A DNA stretch of 42,892 nucleotides, taken from contig JALSJF010000248.1 of assembly GCA_026989505.1 (NCBI GenBank), forward strand, positions 1-42,892. Reading direction: 5' to 3'. The DNA is from Cyclobacteriaceae bacterium. Its GTDB lineage: Bacteria > Bacteroidota > Bacteroidia > Cytophagales > Cyclobacteriaceae. Below, piece after piece: positions 16,803-25,384 of the stretch (the stretch's first letter is position 1; every line of letters begins with the position of its first letter). Made by a program: the position numbers and the translations under genes. Under the pieces are notes generated by a model that had not been told where the DNA came from, did not search any database, and saw nothing but the letters and a program-made list of their open reading frames with translations.

Positions 16803-17642
16803 TTACATGTCATCGATAACCCGCAAAAAAGTTTCGGGCTCCGGCCGCAGGCGGTAGTTGTCGGTTTGGTCAACAAAAGCTATCCTGCCCTCTTCATCGG
16901 TAATCATAACCGTTGGCAGCACGGTATCGCTGGCATAGCCCAACACCTCCATGCCCAAAGGGGTACCCTGCTGATGGTCAATCTGCAGCTTTCTGGCCAT
17001 CGCATTATTTTTATCGGTTAAAAACCTGAAGGCGACAGCCATTTTACCGGCCAGGGCCGCGGTTAACCTGGCCGGTTGCGGGCTGATCAGGCAAACTTCT
17101 ACCCCCCGGCTATGCAGTTCCTGGTACCGGGCGGTAATTTCTTTGACCTGCGCCATGCATAAAGGGCACCAGTTGCCCCGGTAAAACAGGTAGATCACCT
17201 TTTTGCCCCGTAAAGATGTCGTAGAAAATACCTGGCCGTCTTCAATAAAATTTAATTCCGGCAGTTTATCCCCCGGCTTGAGTTGCCCCCGCGCTACCGG
17301 CAAAGCAGAATACCAAAACACATACAACAGCCACAAAACCATGCTGGCCAACGACAGGTAGAGGTAAACCCCCGGCACCTGCTGCCGGTAAACGCCCGCG
17401 GCCACCAGCAAAGTGCCAAAGGCTATGCTCAGGGTAAGCATGGTTAACGACCGGGAAGTACGGGCGGGCGGTTTGCCGGCCATAAAGAACAAAAAAAAAC
17501 CAAAAGGCACCACCGATGCCAACCCAAAACCCGGAAAATAATAGCTGAAATCCCCCATCACCAGCTCTTTGATGAATAAATAGCTAAAAACCGCCCACAG
17601 GGTAATAGCCGTTGAAATAAAAATTGCTTTAATCCGGTTCAT
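16803..17642 (-). CDS. Membrane-anchored AhpC/TSA-type redoxin
   Basis: The 279-residue protein has four probable membrane helices in its first ~112 residues (near 6-26, 40-56, 66-84 and 92-111). A thioredoxin-fold domain follows, with GDKLPELNF, IYLFYRGNWCPLCMAQ and LPTVMITDEEGRIAFVD. The YRGxWCPxC box places C159 as the peroxidatic or attacking cysteine and C162 as the second cysteine of a CXXC pair. The last segment continues the redoxin fold to DQTDNYRLRPEP. Helix count and charge leave it open whether the redoxin faces the cytoplasm or the periplasm. It may reduce peroxides or disulfides at the membrane. It is divergent from the DUF1295 gene, 33 bases away. Confidence 0.87.
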   Translation of the reverse strand: MNRIKAIFISTAITLWAVFSYLFIKELVMGDFSYYFPGFGLASVVPFGFFLFFMAGKPPARTSRSLTMLTLSIAFGTLLVAAGVYRQQVPGVYLYLSLASMVLWLLYVFWYSALPVARGQLKPGDKLPELNFIEDGQVFSTTSLRGKKVIYLFYRGNWCPLCMAQVKEITARYQELHSRGVEVCLISPQPARLTAALAGKMAVAFRFLTDKNNAMARKLQIDHQQGTPLGMEVLGYASDTVLPTVMITDEEGRIAFVDQTDNYRLRPEPETFLRVIDDM

Positions 17643-17654
17643 ACATACACCTTT

Positions 17655-17662
17655 TACTTTTG
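17655..17662 (+). promoter_or_regulatory. Bacteroidota -7 box (TACTTTTG)
   Basis: TACTTTTG matches TAnnTTTG exactly and ends 13 bases upstream of the ATG at 17676. No clear -33 TTTG is found at the standard spacing. It lies in the 33-base gap between divergent genes, where a promoter is needed. Confidence 0.4.
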
Positions 17663-17675
17663 ATTAAACCCTATT

Positions 17676-18569
17676 ATGCGTATAATAGTTCTCAATTCAA
17701 AAAAATCATCGTTGAAATCAAAATCACGGTTAACTGTCTTCTGGCTCTACCTCGCTGTCCTGGCAGCCGGTGGTTTCATGACGGTGTACCTGCCGGGCAA
17801 TGATCCCCTCGGTAAACTCTTTTTTATTGATGTATGCATGACCCTGCTGGTATTTATTTTTAGTTTTAAATACCATAATGCCAGCCTGTACGACCCCTAT
17901 TGGAGTGTCATTCCCTTCGGCATATTGTTTTACTGGCTTTATATTTTCGGACCGGAAGTTATTACCCTGAAAATTTTCATCACCGCTTTCATTGTCTCCT
18001 TTTGGTCATGGCGCCTTACCGGCAACTGGCTGCGCGGCTGGCGAGGGCTTGATCATGAAGACTGGCGCTATGTGCAGTTAAAACAACAAACCGGCAAGTG
18101 GTACCTGCTGGTCAACTTTCTGGGTATTCATCTGTTTCCAACCCTGGTGGTATTTGTGGCTGCCATGCCGTTGTACTATATTTTTATGTTCGCCAGCGAA
18201 ATAAACGGGGTAACCTGGGCCGGCTTTACCATTGCCCTGGGGGGCGTGGTTTTAGAAACCATTGCCGACAACCAGTTATATCAATTCAAGATAAAAGAAA
18301 ACAACCCCATAGCGGTGATGCGCTTTGGGGTCTGGCGTTACCTGCGTCACCCCAATTATCTGGGCGAAATACTTTTCTGGCTGGGCCTGATGCTGATGGC
18401 CTACACCCCTTACACAACGCTCTCGTTGGTGGCCGGGGTGGTAGTTATCGTGGCTATGTTTGTCTTTATCTCCATCCCTTTGCTTGACAAGCGCCTGCTG
18501 AAAACGAAGCCCGGTTACCTTATTTATAAAGAAAACACCCGGGCCTTACTACCCAAACTGCCAAAATGA
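17676..18569 (+). CDS. DUF1295 membrane protein (steroid 5-alpha-reductase-like)
   Basis: The 297-residue protein is a polytopic membrane protein with about seven hydrophobic helices. It carries the DUF1295 signature near the start (NASLYDPYWSVIPFGI), FWSWRLTGNWLRGW and DWRYVQLKQQTGKWYLLVNF mid-way, and the C-terminal cofactor motif FGVWRYLRHPNYLGEILFWLGL. The last resembles the NADPH- or SAM-binding end of steroid reductases and isoprenylcysteine methyltransferases. The physiological substrate is unknown. It ends in a four-base ATGA overlap with the next gene, so the two are almost certainly co-translated. Confidence 0.88.
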   Translation: MRIIVLNSKKSSLKSKSRLTVFWLYLAVLAAGGFMTVYLPGNDPLGKLFFIDVCMTLLVFIFSFKYHNASLYDPYWSVIPFGILFYWLYIFGPEVITLKIFITAFIVSFWSWRLTGNWLRGWRGLDHEDWRYVQLKQQTGKWYLLVNFLGIHLFPTLVVFVAAMPLYYIFMFASEINGVTWAGFTIALGGVVLETIADNQLYQFKIKENNPIAVMRFGVWRYLRHPNYLGEILFWLGLMLMAYTPYTTLSLVAGVVVIVAMFVFISIPLLDKRLLKTKPGYLIYKENTRALLPKLPK

Positions 18570-19507
18570 ACCGGAGCCTGATCATTATATTCTCGTTGAT
18601 AATCTGGAGTTGCTCGCAGCCCCAGCAGCCGATAGCAGAACCGGAAGTGTTCATCGTTGTGCTGGGCATAGCCCAGGATGGCGGCTACCCGCAAACAGCC
18701 TGCCGCAAAAGCTGTTGCCTGCCGGTTTGGCAGGGGCAGGCCAAGCCTGAGAAAGTGGTTTCCCTGGGCCTGGTTGACCGGCCCCATAATAAGGTCTATC
18801 TTTTTGATGCCACCCCGGATTTTAGGGCACAATTGCAAATGCTGCTCAGCTACCTGCCACAGGGCGACCTTAACTCAGTGGGTGGTATTTTCTTAACGCA
18901 CGGCCATATTGGCCATTATACCGGCCTGATGCACCTCGGCAGGGAGGCCGTTGGCGCCACAGAGGTACCTGTGTATGCCATGCCCCGTATGCGCGGCTTT
19001 TTACGCCAAAATGGCCCCTGGAGCCAGTTGGTTGCCCTGAAGAATATTATCCTTAAACCATTAACGGCTGATTCTACCCTGCAATTGACCGGCAATATCA
19101 GCCTTGAGGTATTTTTGGTGCCCCACCGTGACGAATATACCGAAACCGTGGGGTTTAAGATTAAAACCCACAGCAAATCAGCCCTGTTTATCCCCGATAT
19201 TGACAAGTGGGATAAATGGGACAGGGATATTGTTGACGAGGTGACCCAATCAACCTACGCTTTTCTTGATGCTACTTTTTATAGCGAAGATGAACTCCCC
19301 GGGCGCGATATGCAGGCTATCCCCCACCCCTTTGTGCCCGAAACCATGGCCCTGTTTGCCACGCAACCCGATAGTATTAAAAGCAGGATTAATTTCATCC
19401 ACTTCAACCACACCAATGATTTACTGCGGGCATCAGCGGCCCTGCAAGAGGTGCGCCATAGTATATTCAGGGTAGCGAGGGAGGGCAGCGTCTATGCACT
19501 AAATTGA
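18566..19507 (+). CDS. PqqB-like metallo-beta-lactamase-fold hydrolase, lipoprotein
   Basis: The 313-residue protein begins with a lipoprotein signal (LIIWSC, Cys16), so it is probably anchored in the envelope. The mature part has the metallo-beta-lactamase-fold start VVLGIAQDGGYPQTACRKSCC, then FDATPDF, and the metal loop LTHGHIGHYTGL (His113, His115, His118). It resembles PqqB-type proteins but sits in no pyrroloquinoline quinone cluster. The usual HxHxDH Asp is Gly117, so the second metal site is altered. A cysteine triad (C47, C51, C52) follows the QDGG motif. It overlaps the DUF1295 gene by four bases. The function is not known. Confidence 0.87.
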   Translation: MNRSLIIIFSLIIWSCSQPQQPIAEPEVFIVVLGIAQDGGYPQTACRKSCCLPVWQGQAKPEKVVSLGLVDRPHNKVYLFDATPDFRAQLQMLLSYLPQGDLNSVGGIFLTHGHIGHYTGLMHLGREAVGATEVPVYAMPRMRGFLRQNGPWSQLVALKNIILKPLTADSTLQLTGNISLEVFLVPHRDEYTETVGFKIKTHSKSALFIPDIDKWDKWDRDIVDEVTQSTYAFLDATFYSEDELPGRDMQAIPHPFVPETMALFATQPDSIKSRINFIHFNHTNDLLRASAALQEVRHSIFRVAREGSVYALN

Positions 19508-19584
19508 TTAATATTGTACTTTTAACGTGAAAGACTGACTTTTAAAGCTACTTTTACAGGCTATTACTATCTAATCTGATAATT

Positions 19585-20754
19585 ATGTACCGCAAATCTT
19601 TCAATATACCCGCGCTGGGCAGCATTTTGCTGGCGGTGATCTTTCTTGCCTCCTGTGACCAGGAAATTAAAAATCAATCAACAGCGCCTCCGGAAATAAG
19701 CGTAGTGGAAGTTATCCAAAAGGATGTGCCCATCTATGATTATTTTGTCGGACAAATTTACGGGCAGGAGGATGTATCGATAAACGCCCGGGTAGAAGGT
19801 TACCTGACCGGGATTTATTTCCGTGAAGGCGCCCGGGTAAACAAGGGCGACTTACTTTATACCATAGACCCCGAACCGTTTATTGCTGCGGTAGCCAGTG
19901 AAAAGAGCAAAGTGGCCGAAGCCCAAACGCGACTGCTAAATGCCGAAAATGAATATGCCCGTTACCAGCCCCTGGCCGAAATTGATGCGGTGAGCCAAAG
20001 CGACCTGGATTTTGCCAAAGCCAACCGTGATGCCTCGGCAGCAGCCCTGGAAGCCACCAAGGCCTCCTTGCGGATGGCGCAAATCAACCTGGGCTATACC
20101 AGGATAAAATCACCCATAACCGGCTTTATTGGCAAGACCCACGCCCGGATAGGTGAATTTGTCGGCCGCAACCCCAATCCGGTCATTTTAAATACCGTTT
20201 CCAAAGTAGATAGTGTCAGGGTGCAGTTTTTCCTTACCGAAACCAAGTACCTGATCCTGGCCAAAGAATTTGCCGCAAATAAGAAAACAAAGGAAGAAAT
20301 ACGTGCAGAAACTGAAATAGAAATCTCGCTTATCTTATCCGATGGCTCCACCCATCCTTATAAAGGAAAGATAGATTTCATCAACCGTGAAGTTGATGCC
20401 GAAACCGGGGCCATTTTGGTACAGGCTTCCTTCCCCAATCCTGACCTTATCCTGAAGCCGGGTCAGTTTGCCCGGGTAAAGATTATGATGTACGAAGAAA
20501 AAGGCGCCATTTTGGTGCCCCAGCGCTGTGTATCCGAACTGCAGGGCCGCTACTCGGTGTTTGTGGTTAACGATGAAGGCAAGATAGAATCTAAACAGCT
20601 TACCATTGGCCAAAAGCTTGGCGATCTTTACCTGGTAACCGAAGGGTTGCAGGCCAAAGACAAAGTTGTCCTCGAAGGGTTACAAAAAGTAGGCTCCGGT
20701 ATGGTCGTCACCCCCAAAGTGGTAGCGTTTACCCGTAAATCACAACCGCAATAA
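19585..20754 (+). CDS. RND efflux periplasmic adaptor subunit
   Basis: The 389-residue protein is a lipoprotein (LLAVIFLASC, Cys24) of the AcrA/MexE membrane-fusion family. Expected parts are present in order: the barrel-sandwich start DYFVGQIYGQEDVSINARVEGYL with YFREGARVNKGDLLYTIDP, an alpha-helical hairpin (residues ~100-165, rich in Ala/Glu/Lys), the return strand GYTRIKSPITGFIGKTHARIGEFV, a beta-barrel domain, and a membrane-proximal domain beginning near ILVPQRCVSELQGRYSVFVV. It links the inner-membrane pump at 20761 to the outer-membrane channel at 23942 in one operon. There is no linked TetR-type regulator. Confidence 0.95.
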   Translation: MYRKSFNIPALGSILLAVIFLASCDQEIKNQSTAPPEISVVEVIQKDVPIYDYFVGQIYGQEDVSINARVEGYLTGIYFREGARVNKGDLLYTIDPEPFIAAVASEKSKVAEAQTRLLNAENEYARYQPLAEIDAVSQSDLDFAKANRDASAAALEATKASLRMAQINLGYTRIKSPITGFIGKTHARIGEFVGRNPNPVILNTVSKVDSVRVQFFLTETKYLILAKEFAANKKTKEEIRAETEIEISLILSDGSTHPYKGKIDFINREVDAETGAILVQASFPNPDLILKPGQFARVKIMMYEEKGAILVPQRCVSELQGRYSVFVVNDEGKIESKQLTIGQKLGDLYLVTEGLQAKDKVVLEGLQKVGSGMVVTPKVVAFTRKSQPQ

Positions 20755-20760
20755 CTCGCT

Positions 20761-23700
20761 ATGGCAGAGAATAAAGGTAATTTTTTCGTCCACCGGCCTA
20801 TTGTAGCGATGGTTATCGCCATCGTAATTATCATTGTCGGTACCATCTCCATGATCGGCCTGCCCATTGAGCAGTACCCCAACCTTACCCCGCCTATTGT
20901 AGAGGTGCGGGGAACTTACACCGGGGCCAATGCCATCAGTGTGGAAGAATCGGTAGCCACCCCCCTGGAGCAGGAAATAAATGGGGTTGATAACATGATT
21001 TACATGAAATCAACCAACTCCAACGATGGCACCATGAACATCGAGGTTTCTTTTGATGTGGGTACCGACCCCGACATGAATACGGTACTGACCCAAAACC
21101 GGGTTTCTGCGGCTTCGGCCAAACTGCCGCCTGCGGTAACCAAGTATGGCCTTACCACCAAAAAATCATTGCCCAATATTATCATGCTGGTCACCCTTAC
21201 TTCTGACGGGCGTTATGACCAGGATTTTCTGGGCAACTATGCGCTGATCAACATCAAAGACCAACTGGCCCGGCTCAAGGGCATTGGCCGGGTGGAAGTG
21301 CTGGGAGCGGCCAATTACTCGATGCGCATTTGGGTAAAACCCGACCGTTTGTCGCACATGGGGTTAACCGTGCCGGAAATCATTGCGGCCATTAACGAGC
21401 AAAACGTGATTGTGCCCGGGGGCAAATTTGGCGCTGAACCCGCCCCTCCCGGTACCGAGTTCACTTATACCGTACGCCTGCCGGAACGGTTTAACTCCCC
21501 GGAAGCCTTTGGCGAAATTGTAGTCAGGACACAGCCAGACGGTTCGCAAATTAAATTGCGCGATGTAGCTACTATTGACCTGGGCGTGGAAACCTATAAT
21601 ATGATCTCCCGGCTGAATGGCAAAACCGGGGCTATCATCGCCCTTTATCAGGCCCCGGGCTCTAATGCCGTGGAGCTGGCCCAAAGCATAAAGGATAATA
21701 TGGAGGCCATGGCGCATAGCTTCCCCGAGGGTATCCGTTACGATGTATCCCTGGATACCACCAAGGCCATTGATGCCGGTATCCGCGAAATCATTATTAC
21801 CTTGTTTATTGCCCTGGCCCTGGTAATTTTAGTGGTGTTTATTTTTATCCAGGACTGGCGGGCAACCCTCATCCCCACCATCGCCATTCCGGTATCGCTG
21901 GTAGGGGCCTTCATCTTTTTTCCCATGCTTGGCTTTACCATTAATGTGCTGTCGTTGCTCGGGCTGGTACTGGCCATTGGTATTGTGGTAGATGATGCCA
22001 TCGTGGTAGTTGAGGCCGTGCAGGTAAATATCGAGAAGGGCATGAATGCCAAGCAAGCTACGATTGCCGCTATGCGGGCGGTCACCGCTCCGGTTATTGC
22101 CACTACCCTGGTATTGGTTGCCGTATTTATCCCCGTAGCGGGCATGGCCGGTATCACCGGCATCCTTTATCAGCAGTTTGCCATCACCATTGTGGTATCC
22201 GTAATCGTATCCTCGCTAAATGCCCTTACCCTGAGCCCGGCCCTGTGCTCTATCTTGTTGAAAAAACCCGAGCCCTACAAAGGGCCGCTGGGATGGTTCT
22301 TCGGTAAATTTAACCGGGGCATGGACCGCACCACCGACTCCTACATGAGCTTTACCCATGTGATTACCCGCAAGATCAAGCGCGGGGTGGTTTTTATTGT
22401 AATCATGACCGTAGCGGCCGGCATTTTTGGTAAGATGGTGCCGGGCGGCTTCATCCCGGAAGAAGACATGGGTTATTTCTATGTTAATGTGCAGTTGCCT
22501 GATGCCGCTTCGTTGCAACGTTCTGATGAAATAACCCAAAAGGTAGAAAAAATATTGATGGATTTTGAGGAGGTTGAGTTTGTTACCACCGCCACCGGTT
22601 TTAGTATCCTGTCCGGGGCCATGATCTCCAATACCGGCTTCCTTTTTGTTTCGCTGAAAAACTGGGACGAACGGCCCTACACCGCCCGGCAATTGTTGGC
22701 CCAGGTTAATCAAAAGCTGGCCGTAAACGTAAAAGGGGCACAGGTTTTCGCTTTTGGACCGCCTGCCCTGCCCGGCCTCGGCAATGGTTCGGGTTTTAGT
22801 ATTATGTTGCAGGATAAAGGTGGCAATAACCCTGATTACCTGGCCGTGAATACCATGAAATTCCTCAAGGCAGCCAACGAGCGCCCTGAGATCGGGGCCG
22901 CCTTTACTACTTTCCAGGCTAATGTTCCGCAACGGTTTATGGACATCGACAAGGAAAAGGCCCTTAAGCTGGGCATCAACCTCAACGACCTGTACACTAC
23001 CGTAGGCGCTTTTATGGGCGGGGCCTATGTGAATGATTTTACCCGTTTCGGGCGCCTGTACAAAACCTATATCCAGGCCGAGCCACAATACCGGGTTGAT
23101 GAATCCCAGATCAGCAACTTCTTTATCAAAAACAAATTCGGCAAAATGGTACCGTTAGGCACCGTGGCCACGGTAAAGCCTATTTCGGGCCCTGATTATA
23201 CCATTCGTTTCAACCTTTACCGGTCGGTTGAGGTCACAGGCGGTCCGGCCCCCGGCTTCACCTCCGACCAGGCCAGAAATGCCCTCAAGGAAGTAGCGGC
23301 CCAAGTACTGCCACAAGATATGACCTATGCCTGGAATGCCATGTCGTACCAGGAAGAAAAAGCTTCGGGGTCGCTGATGGGAATTCTTACCTTTTCGCTG
23401 CTTTTTGTGTTTCTTATCCTGGCCGCCCAGTACGAAAGCTGGTCGTTGCCTTTCAGTATCTTGCTGGGCACCTCGTTTGCCATTTTCGGGGCCTTGTTTG
23501 CCCTATGGGCAGCCCGGCTCTTCAGCCCCACTTTCGAGAACAATATTTTTGCCCAGGTATCTTTTGTGATGCTGATTGGCATGGCGGCTAAAAATGCTAT
23601 TCTGATTGTAGAGTTTGCCAACGAGGAGTTTAAAGGTGGTTTAAGTTTGTTTGAGGCAGCCATTAAAGCGGCCAAATCAAGGTTTCGCCCTATCCTGATG

Positions 23701-23940
23701 ACGGCCTTTTCCTTTATCCTCGGTGTTTTTCCGCTGGTGGTAGCTTCCGGTTCCGGTGCCGAAGCAAGAAAAGTAATGGGCATGGCTTTGCTTGGCGGCA
23801 TGAGCCTGGCTACCCTGTTGGGGGTGTTTATGTACCCCATGCTGTTTGTGTTTATTGGTAAAATGGCCGGCTATGAGAAAAAAAGGGCCCTGGCCGAAGG
23901 AAATAATGATGAAGGAGAAGCCCAACGTTTAGATAGTTAA
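20761..23940 (+). CDS. RND efflux pump, inner-membrane permease (AcrB/HAE1 type)
   Basis: The 1059-residue proton-driven exporter has the standard RND plan: TM1 with FFVHRPIVAMVIAIVIIIVG, two large periplasmic loops and two six-helix bundles. Proton relay residues are seen as Asp411-Asp412 in TM4 (GIVVDDAIVVVE) and Lys944 in TM10 (GMAAKNAILIVEFA). GxGxIP-like PGGFIPEEDMGYF begins the second porter half. Length and motifs fit the hydrophobe/amphiphile (HAE1) subfamily that exports drugs, bile salts or dyes; the natural substrate cannot be inferred. It starts six bases after the adaptor gene and ends one base before the channel gene. Confidence 0.97.
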   Translation: MAENKGNFFVHRPIVAMVIAIVIIIVGTISMIGLPIEQYPNLTPPIVEVRGTYTGANAISVEESVATPLEQEINGVDNMIYMKSTNSNDGTMNIEVSFDVGTDPDMNTVLTQNRVSAASAKLPPAVTKYGLTTKKSLPNIIMLVTLTSDGRYDQDFLGNYALINIKDQLARLKGIGRVEVLGAANYSMRIWVKPDRLSHMGLTVPEIIAAINEQNVIVPGGKFGAEPAPPGTEFTYTVRLPERFNSPEAFGEIVVRTQPDGSQIKLRDVATIDLGVETYNMISRLNGKTGAIIALYQAPGSNAVELAQSIKDNMEAMAHSFPEGIRYDVSLDTTKAIDAGIREIIITLFIALALVILVVFIFIQDWRATLIPTIAIPVSLVGAFIFFPMLGFTINVLSLLGLVLAIGIVVDDAIVVVEAVQVNIEKGMNAKQATIAAMRAVTAPVIATTLVLVAVFIPVAGMAGITGILYQQFAITIVVSVIVSSLNALTLSPALCSILLKKPEPYKGPLGWFFGKFNRGMDRTTDSYMSFTHVITRKIKRGVVFIVIMTVAAGIFGKMVPGGFIPEEDMGYFYVNVQLPDAASLQRSDEITQKVEKILMDFEEVEFVTTATGFSILSGAMISNTGFLFVSLKNWDERPYTARQLLAQVNQKLAVNVKGAQVFAFGPPALPGLGNGSGFSIMLQDKGGNNPDYLAVNTMKFLKAANERPEIGAAFTTFQANVPQRFMDIDKEKALKLGINLNDLYTTVGAFMGGAYVNDFTRFGRLYKTYIQAEPQYRVDESQISNFFIKNKFGKMVPLGTVATVKPISGPDYTIRFNLYRSVEVTGGPAPGFTSDQARNALKEVAAQVLPQDMTYAWNAMSYQEEKASGSLMGILTFSLLFVFLILAAQYESWSLPFSILLGTSFAIFGALFALWAARLFSPTFENNIFAQVSFVMLIGMAAKNAILIVEFANEEFKGGLSLFEAAIKAAKSRFRPILMTAFSFILGVFPLVVASGSGAEARKVMGMALLGGMSLATLLGVFMYPMLFVFIGKMAGYEKKRALAEGNNDEGEAQRLDS

Positions 23941-23941
23941 T

Positions 23942-25384
23942 ATGATGTTTACGCTAAAGACCATAACCAAACTTTTTTTTCTGAGCATAGTAGTAACATT
24001 TATTGTTAGCAGTTGTAAGGTTGGCCCTGATTTTACCAAGAGTGACCCGCCCACAGCCGCCACGTTCAGGTATGACAGTCTTAAATCAGATACCGTAGTA
24101 AACCTGCGGTGGTGGACTTTGTTCAATAACGCGGAGTTAGACAGCCTGATTGCTACCGGCCTCAGGGAAAACAAGGATGTACTCACCGCTGCCAGCAGGG
24201 TAGAGCAGGCCAGGATAACCGTGGGCTTTACCAGGGTAGATATTTATCCCGGAATTGGGGTAACCGGCAGTGCCGCCTTAGGCAATGTGCTGGGCAACCA
24301 ACCCTTAAGTAATGATGCGGGCATCTACTTAGGCGGGCTCACCTTAAACTGGGAGATCGACTTCTGGGGCAAATTCCGCAGGGCAACCGAAGCGGCCCGG
24401 GCCAATTTTGTTGCTTCGCAATATGCCCAGCGCACCATACAGCTTGACCTGATAGCCGCTATCACCCAAACTTATTTTCAGTTGCTGGATTACCGGTTAC
24501 GTCTTAAAATAACTAAAAATACCCTGGCTTCAAGACAAAAAGGACTGGCTATAATTGCCGCTAAATTTGACAAAGGCGTGGTGCCGCGCATAGACTTGAA
24601 CCAGGCACAAATTCAACTGGCCATTGCCAAATCGAGTGTACCTTTTTATGAAAGACAGATAGCCACTACACAAACAGCACTGGCAATTTTGTTAGGGCGG
24701 AACCCCTACCCGATAAATGATACCGCAACATTGGCAAATCAGGATTTCCCGGCCGAAATCCCACCGGGTATCCCTTCAACCCTGTTAGCAAGGAGGCCCG
24801 ACATCATCGCTGCCGAAAACCGTTATCATGCTGAAATAGCCAATGTTGGTGTTGCCGAAGCCCAGCGCCTGCCGGCCATCAGCCTTACCGGCCTAATCGG
24901 AGGGTTAGCTACCCAGCAGTTGTCAAGTGCCGCTACCGGTGGTCTGGCCTGGAGTGCCAGTGCCGGGTTATTGGGGCCATTGATTTACTGGGGTAAAAAT
25001 AAAAAACGGGCTGAGATTCAGAAACAAGTAGCCCTGCAATCTGCTTATGCGTATGAAAACACAGTTATTCAGGCCTTCAAAGAGGTAGAAGATGCCCTTA
25101 TTGCCATTAGTACCTATAAAAAGGAGCTGGCCGCACGAAAGGAGCAAATGGAAGCAGCCCTCAGCGCCCGTAACCTTTCGCTGCAAAGATATGACCGCGG
25201 GGTAACCAGCTACCTCGAAGTGCTGGAAAATGACCGCTCAGCTTTTGATGCTGAACTGCAGTACGCCCAGGTCAGGCAGCAACTACTCAGCAGTTACATC
25301 TTTTTGTATAAAGCCCTGGGGGGTGGCTGGATTACCCCTGACGAAGAGCAAGCGGCAAATCAGGCTGCCCCTGATGAAAATTAG
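23942..25384 (+). CDS. RND efflux outer-membrane factor (OprM/NodT family)
   Basis: The 480-residue TolC-type channel is a predicted outer-membrane lipoprotein (VVTFIVSSC, Cys25). It has the tandem outer-membrane efflux repeats: LRWWTLFNNAELDSLIATGLRENKDV opening the first half, LNWEIDFWGKFRRATEAARANF, then ARRPDIIAAENRYHAEIANVGVAEAQRLP opening the second half. The C-terminal half holds a long coiled-coil region and SLQRYDRGVTSYLEVLENDRS. It completes the tripartite pump. ATG 23942 is followed immediately by a second ATG (23945) that could also serve. Its stop codon interlocks with that of the convergent epimerase gene. Confidence 0.95.
   Translation: MMFTLKTITKLFFLSIVVTFIVSSCKVGPDFTKSDPPTAATFRYDSLKSDTVVNLRWWTLFNNAELDSLIATGLRENKDVLTAASRVEQARITVGFTRVDIYPGIGVTGSAALGNVLGNQPLSNDAGIYLGGLTLNWEIDFWGKFRRATEAARANFVASQYAQRTIQLDLIAAITQTYFQLLDYRLRLKITKNTLASRQKGLAIIAAKFDKGVVPRIDLNQAQIQLAIAKSSVPFYERQIATTQTALAILLGRNPYPINDTATLANQDFPAEIPPGIPSTLLARRPDIIAAENRYHAEIANVGVAEAQRLPAISLTGLIGGLATQQLSSAATGGLAWSASAGLLGPLIYWGKNKKRAEIQKQVALQSAYAYENTVIQAFKEVEDALIAISTYKKELAARKEQMEAALSARNLSLQRYDRGVTSYLEVLENDRSAFDAELQYAQVRQQLLSSYIFLYKALGGGWITPDEEQAANQAAPDEN

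Noticed and set aside
22216-23088. 290-residue minus-strand frame opposite the RND permease
   Set aside because: It is antisense to a strongly conserved gene, has no recognisable motif, and mirrors the codon pattern of the permease.
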